From an uncultured Acidimicrobiaceae bacterium (lineage in GTDB: Bacteria > Actinomycetota > Acidimicrobiia > Acidimicrobiales > Microtrichaceae), in the NCBI GenBank assembly GCA_937868025.1, contig CALMLJ010000405.1, positions 1 through 13,503 on the forward strand: 13,503 nucleotides of DNA, given 5' to 3'. The notes below the pieces were generated by a model. That model was not told the DNA's origin and ran no database searches. It was given only the letters and a program-made list of their open reading frames with translations. Of this stretch, positions 10,434-13,503 are shown in pieces. Position 1 is the first letter of the stretch. Each line of letters starts with the position of its first letter. Made by a program: the position numbers and the translations under genes.

Positions 10434-10700
10434 ATGACGAAGAAGAGCGGCCGTTCGAACGGGACGCAGGATGCGGCCCGGCCGGCGACGAAGACCCCAG
10501 AGGTGCGCTGCGGCGGATGCGGCGAGACCGTGGTCGAGATCAACCTGCTGATCGATGGGGAGGAGCTGACGATGCGTTCGTGCTCCAACTGCGACAATCG
10601 CAGCTGGCACCGCGGCGGTGCTCCGGTGGAGCTCGGTGGTATCCTCGCCGACCTGAGTAGCTCCCCGACGCGATACCGACGAGACCTGGCCAGTCGCTGA
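10434..10700 (+). CDS. Small zinc-ribbon protein, function unknown
   Basis: An 88-residue protein. After a basic, Ser/Thr-rich leader (1-22) it has RCGGCGETVVEINLLIDGEE (25-44) and RSCSNCDNRSWHRGG (48-62). The two CxxC knuckles (C26/C29 and C50/C53), 20 residues apart with a beta hairpin between, form a textbook zinc ribbon that probably binds one zinc. The tail (63-88) is polar with a basic RYRRDLASR end. No enzyme motif is present; it may bind nucleic acid or protein, but nothing in the sequence decides. The strong ribosome site at 10421-10426 and the coding-like GC3 pattern make it a real gene. It sits alone between the CPBP gene (153-nt gap) and the giant membrane protein (65-nt gap) and could be co-transcribed with the latter. 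I do not recognise a named family. Confidence 0.75.
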   Translation: MTKKSGRSNGTQDAARPATKTPEVRCGGCGETVVEINLLIDGEELTMRSCSNCDNRSWHRGGAPVELGGILADLSSSPTRYRRDLASR

Positions 10701-10702
10701 TC

Positions 10703-10716
10703 CCCGGTGAGCCGGG
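10703..10716 (+). repeat. Short GC hairpin CCCGG-TGAG-CCGGG
   Basis: A 5-bp perfect stem with a 4-nt loop lies 2 nt after the zinc-ribbon stop. It has no following T-run, so it would be a weak terminator or an mRNA-stabilising hairpin that lowers expression of the next gene. It is short enough to arise by chance in GC-rich DNA. Confidence 0.25.
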
Positions 10717-10765
10717 TCGGTGGTGCCCGAGTCCTGGCGTCCTGACATGAGACGATGATGCACTG

Positions 10766-13503
10766 ATGGACGGCCACGATCCCGGTTCAGGACTGGAGGA
10801 CGACGCACCGGTCGTCGCTCCCGTCGACCAGCTCGACGAGATCGTCGACGACCAGTCCGACGTCCAGTCCGGCGACGACGACTACCTCGCCGAACTCGAG
10901 GCGGAGCGGCAGCAGTTCCTGTCGACCGTCGCGAAGGTCTTCAGCGCGGTCATCGTCGGGCTGTGTTGCATCTACGTGTTCTGGGTCGTGCACCCCGAGC
11001 TCGTGTTCCGCAACACGACGCCCACCGGTGGTGACATGGGCGCCCACGTGTGGGGCCCCGCGTACTTGCGTGACGAATTGCTGCCGAACTTCCGGGTCAC
11101 GGGCTGGACCAAGGACTGGTACGCGGGGTTCCCCGCCTACACCTTCTACATGGTCATCCCGTCGTTGATGATCGTGGTCCTCGACGTCGGCGTCGTCACG
11201 CCGAACTCGTTCCTGGGCGTCGTCGGTGCGCTCCTCATCATCGGGCTCGCGCTCGTGGCTGCCTACCGGCTCCGTTCGGTGCCCTCGCGGCTCGCCCGCT
11301 TCCTCGGTTGGACGGCGTGTCTGTTCGTGCCGCTGCTCACGATCGATCTGCCCTACAACATCGCGTTCAAGCTGATCGCCGTCTCCGGCATCGTCGCCTT
11401 CCCCGCCGGTGTCTGGTATCTGCTGAAGTCGCTGTCGTTGCGTCGCCCCGGCCCCGAGCTGGGCGCCGTCGCGTCCGTCGCATTCCTGATGGACAAGACG
11501 CTCTTCCACATCTACGGCGGCAACATCGCGTCGACGATGGCAGGCGAGTTCGCCTTCTCGATCTCGCTGACCCTGTCCCTGTTCGCCCTCGGTTCGATCG
11601 CCGTCGGGCTCCGCACCGGCCAGCATCGGGCCCGGTCGGCGGTGCTGATCGCCCTGGCGATGCTCTGTCACGTGATCCCCGGCGTCTTCTTCCTGCTGGT
11701 CGGCGCAGTGCTCATGGTGGCCCTGCGTCCGCGGGTGGCCTCGCTCAAGTGGGCCTTCCCGGTCGGCCTCAGCGGCGGGCTCATGGCCCTGTGGTGGTAC
11801 CTGCCCTTCTACGGCCGCAGCGCGTTCCTGAACGACATGGGATGGGAGAAGCTCGGCGTCGAGCTGCCGCAGCAGAGCTGGGCGCGTCTGAAGGTCGTCG
11901 GTGTGTTGCGTGGCATGGGCAGCACGGTCGCCGACGCGACCAGTTGTGATGCCAAGGGCACCGTCGTCAACTGGGCCCAGATGTGGCGCAACCTCCTGCC
12001 GCTCGGTCCGCACGAGATCAACGGGGTGAAGTTCGACGATCCCAACATGTGGGCCGGCAAGGTCTTCTTCGTGTTGGCCGGTGTCGGTGTGGTGCTGTCG
12101 ATCGTGATGGTGGTTCGCTCGGGCATCTGGCTCACCGCGGTGACCCTGATCGCCGGGGTGGCGTTCGTGGTCATGCCGCAGGACCGCTTCTGGAACGCCC
12201 GGGTGCTCCCCTTCTACTACCTCGGCATCTACCTGCTCGCGGCCGTCGGCGTTGCCCTGCTGTTGCGGGCGATGGTGCTGGTGGTGCGCGGCCGCTGGGC
12301 CGACCCGCCCCTCGCGGTGTCGGTCGCTGCGACAACGGTGGTCATGTTGATCCTCTGGGGCGCGCTCGGCATGACGCTGCGCACCAACCCCGGCGGCGAG
12401 ATGTTGGCGTCCTCGCCCAACGGCAAGCCGACCTACTCCTGGCTCTACTGGACGAGCACCTACCAGGGCCCCGTGCGGGACTGGGCCAAGTGGAACTTCG
12501 AGGGGCTCGAGGCAAAACCCGGGTACAGCACCGTCGTCGAGCCGGTCGACCCCTCGAACCCCAACGGGCCCACCCGCACGGTCAAGACGTTCAACCACGC
12601 GAGCTCCGACGAATACTTCGGCATGATCAACGAGATGGCCCGTGTCGGTCGCGACGAGGGCTGCGGTCGGGCGTTCTGGGAGTACGACGAGAAGCTCAAC
12701 GACTACGGCACGCCGATGGCCCCGATGCTCCTCCCGTACTTCACCGACCACTGCATCGGATCGATGGAGGGCCTCTACTTCGAGGCGTCGTCGACCACGC
12801 CGTTCCACTTCCTCGTGCAGTCGGAGCTGTCGCAGAAGCCCTCGCGGCCCGAGCGGTTCGACTGCCACCTCGGGTTCGACGAGTCGCCGTACCGCGACTT
12901 CGACATCGATGCCGGCATCAAGCACCTCCAGATGTTGGGCGTGAAGTACTACATGGCGCTGACCGACGCGTCGAAGGCCGCTGCGAACGCCGACTCCCGC
13001 CTCACGAAGGTCGGCGAGTCGGGTCCCTGGCAGGTCTTCGAGGTCGCCGACATCGATCTCGTCGAGCCGTTGGCCAACGAGCCGGTCGTGTGGGACGACG
13101 TGCACGACGACATCTACACCTGGGCGCGACCTGCGGTCGACTGGTTCAACGATCCCGACGAGTGGGGCGTCCTGCGGGCGTCGAGCGGTCCGTCGGAGTG
13201 GAAGCGGGCGAGCGACAAGGACTCCACGGTGCCCGTGACGAAGGCGCCCGGTGCGAAGGCGAAGGTCACCAACGTCCGGACGACCCAGGACACGATCAGC
13301 TTCGACGTGAGCGAGGTCGGCTCACCGGTGCTCATCCGCTCGTCGTACTTCCCGAACTGGAAGGCCGAGGGCGCGGGCGACGTGTACCGCGTCACCCCGA
13401 ACTTCATGGTCGTGGTCCCGACCGACCGTCACGTCACGCTCACCTACACGCGGGCGCCCATGGAACTCATCTCGATGTTCCTGTCGTTCCTCGGCCTGCT
13501 CGG
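10766..13503 (+). CDS. Large GT-C/YfhO-like polytopic membrane protein, 3'-truncated by window edge
   Basis: The first 912 residues of an open frame with no stop before the window end. Residues 1-50 are acidic and cytosolic-looking; TM1 is at about 55-75, and the first outer loop has TPTGGDMGAHVWGPAY (85-100), where the GT-C fold usually keeps its catalytic aspartate (D90 the candidate). About twelve further spans follow to 536. A large outer domain (about 540-895) includes LGVKYYMAL (724-732), FEVADIDL (758-765) and SYFPNWKAEG (860-869), and another span starts near 897. This layout resembles the YfhO and PF10131 (6-pyruvoyl-tetrahydropterin synthase-related membrane protein) groups, which are thought to transfer sugar from lipid-phosphate donors; substrate unknown. 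ATG 10766 is chosen because nearby upstream ATGs meet stops; no strong ribosome site is seen. Membrane protein is certain, glycosyltransferase is inferred. The opposite-strand open frame here is rejected. Confidence 0.85.
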   Translation, partial: MDGHDPGSGLEDDAPVVAPVDQLDEIVDDQSDVQSGDDDYLAELEAERQQFLSTVAKVFSAVIVGLCCIYVFWVVHPELVFRNTTPTGGDMGAHVWGPAYLRDELLPNFRVTGWTKDWYAGFPAYTFYMVIPSLMIVVLDVGVVTPNSFLGVVGALLIIGLALVAAYRLRSVPSRLARFLGWTACLFVPLLTIDLPYNIAFKLIAVSGIVAFPAGVWYLLKSLSLRRPGPELGAVASVAFLMDKTLFHIYGGNIASTMAGEFAFSISLTLSLFALGSIAVGLRTGQHRARSAVLIALAMLCHVIPGVFFLLVGAVLMVALRPRVASLKWAFPVGLSGGLMALWWYLPFYGRSAFLNDMGWEKLGVELPQQSWARLKVVGVLRGMGSTVADATSCDAKGTVVNWAQMWRNLLPLGPHEINGVKFDDPNMWAGKVFFVLAGVGVVLSIVMVVRSGIWLTAVTLIAGVAFVVMPQDRFWNARVLPFYYLGIYLLAAVGVALLLRAMVLVVRGRWADPPLAVSVAATTVVMLILWGALGMTLRTNPGGEMLASSPNGKPTYSWLYWTSTYQGPVRDWAKWNFEGLEAKPGYSTVVEPVDPSNPNGPTRTVKTFNHASSDEYFGMINEMARVGRDEGCGRAFWEYDEKLNDYGTPMAPMLLPYFTDHCIGSMEGLYFEASSTTPFHFLVQSELSQKPSRPERFDCHLGFDESPYRDFDIDAGIKHLQMLGVKYYMALTDASKAAANADSRLTKVGESGPWQVFEVADIDLVEPLANEPVVWDDVHDDIYTWARPAVDWFNDPDEWGVLRASSGPSEWKRASDKDSTVPVTKAPGAKAKVTNVRTTQDTISFDVSEVGSPVLIRSSYFPNWKAEGAGDVYRVTPNFMVVVPTDRHVTLTYTRAPMELISMFLSFLGLL

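Noticed and set aside
10787..13105. 772-codon open frame on the minus strand
   Set aside because: It is rich in H, R, D, Q and E, typical of the antisense of a GC-rich gene, and lies wholly over a convincing membrane protein on the plus strand.

Overview
The window is high-GC, densely packed bacterial DNA with no RNA genes, mobile elements or CRISPR array that I can see. A DUF3499-like gene, a DUF5719-like gene beside a very large glycosyltransferase, an FtsH with a long proline-rich tail, GTG starts and AT-poor promoters all point to Actinomycetota. An Acidimicrobiia-type (Ilumatobacter-like) chromosome is my best guess, but this is inference from gene content, not a search.

Layout. (1) Positions 1-1745, minus strand: a sugar-nucleotide pair, a GDP-mannose reductase (rmd-like) followed by gmd, which runs off the left edge. 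Together they could make GDP-6-deoxy-D-mannose (GDP-D-rhamnose). (2) Positions 1746-1934: a divergent promoter region. (3) Positions 1935-7146, plus strand: a tight three-gene operon. It encodes a 1095-residue family 2 glycosyltransferase fused to a multi-spanning membrane module, a DUF5719-like anchored extracytoplasmic protein with internal repeats (ATGA overlap), and a membrane-anchored thioredoxin-like protein (2-nt gap). (4) Positions 7147-7207: a convergent gap holding a 13-bp degenerate tandem repeat and an inverted repeat, a possible two-way terminator. (5) Positions 7208-9217, minus strand: ftsH. (6) Positions 9218-9320: a second divergent promoter region. (7) Positions 9321-10280, plus strand: the DUF3499-like protein and, immediately abutting, a CPBP-family membrane protease. 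(8) Positions 10434-10700: a small zinc-ribbon protein with a good ribosome binding site. (9) Position 10766 to the right edge: a very large GT-C/YfhO-like membrane protein, still open at the window end.

The theme is cell-envelope polysaccharide and membrane-protein quality control. The sugar-nucleotide genes could feed the glycosyltransferase divergent to them. The two large membrane proteins appear to share a layout: a polytopic membrane core followed by an outer C-terminal domain. The most novel part is the GT2/DUF5719-like/thioredoxin-like operon, whose joint role I cannot name. No intergenic stretch exceeds 300 bases. Several long opposite-strand ORFs (for example over 10787-13105 and 7778-9502) are composition shadows and are not annotated.
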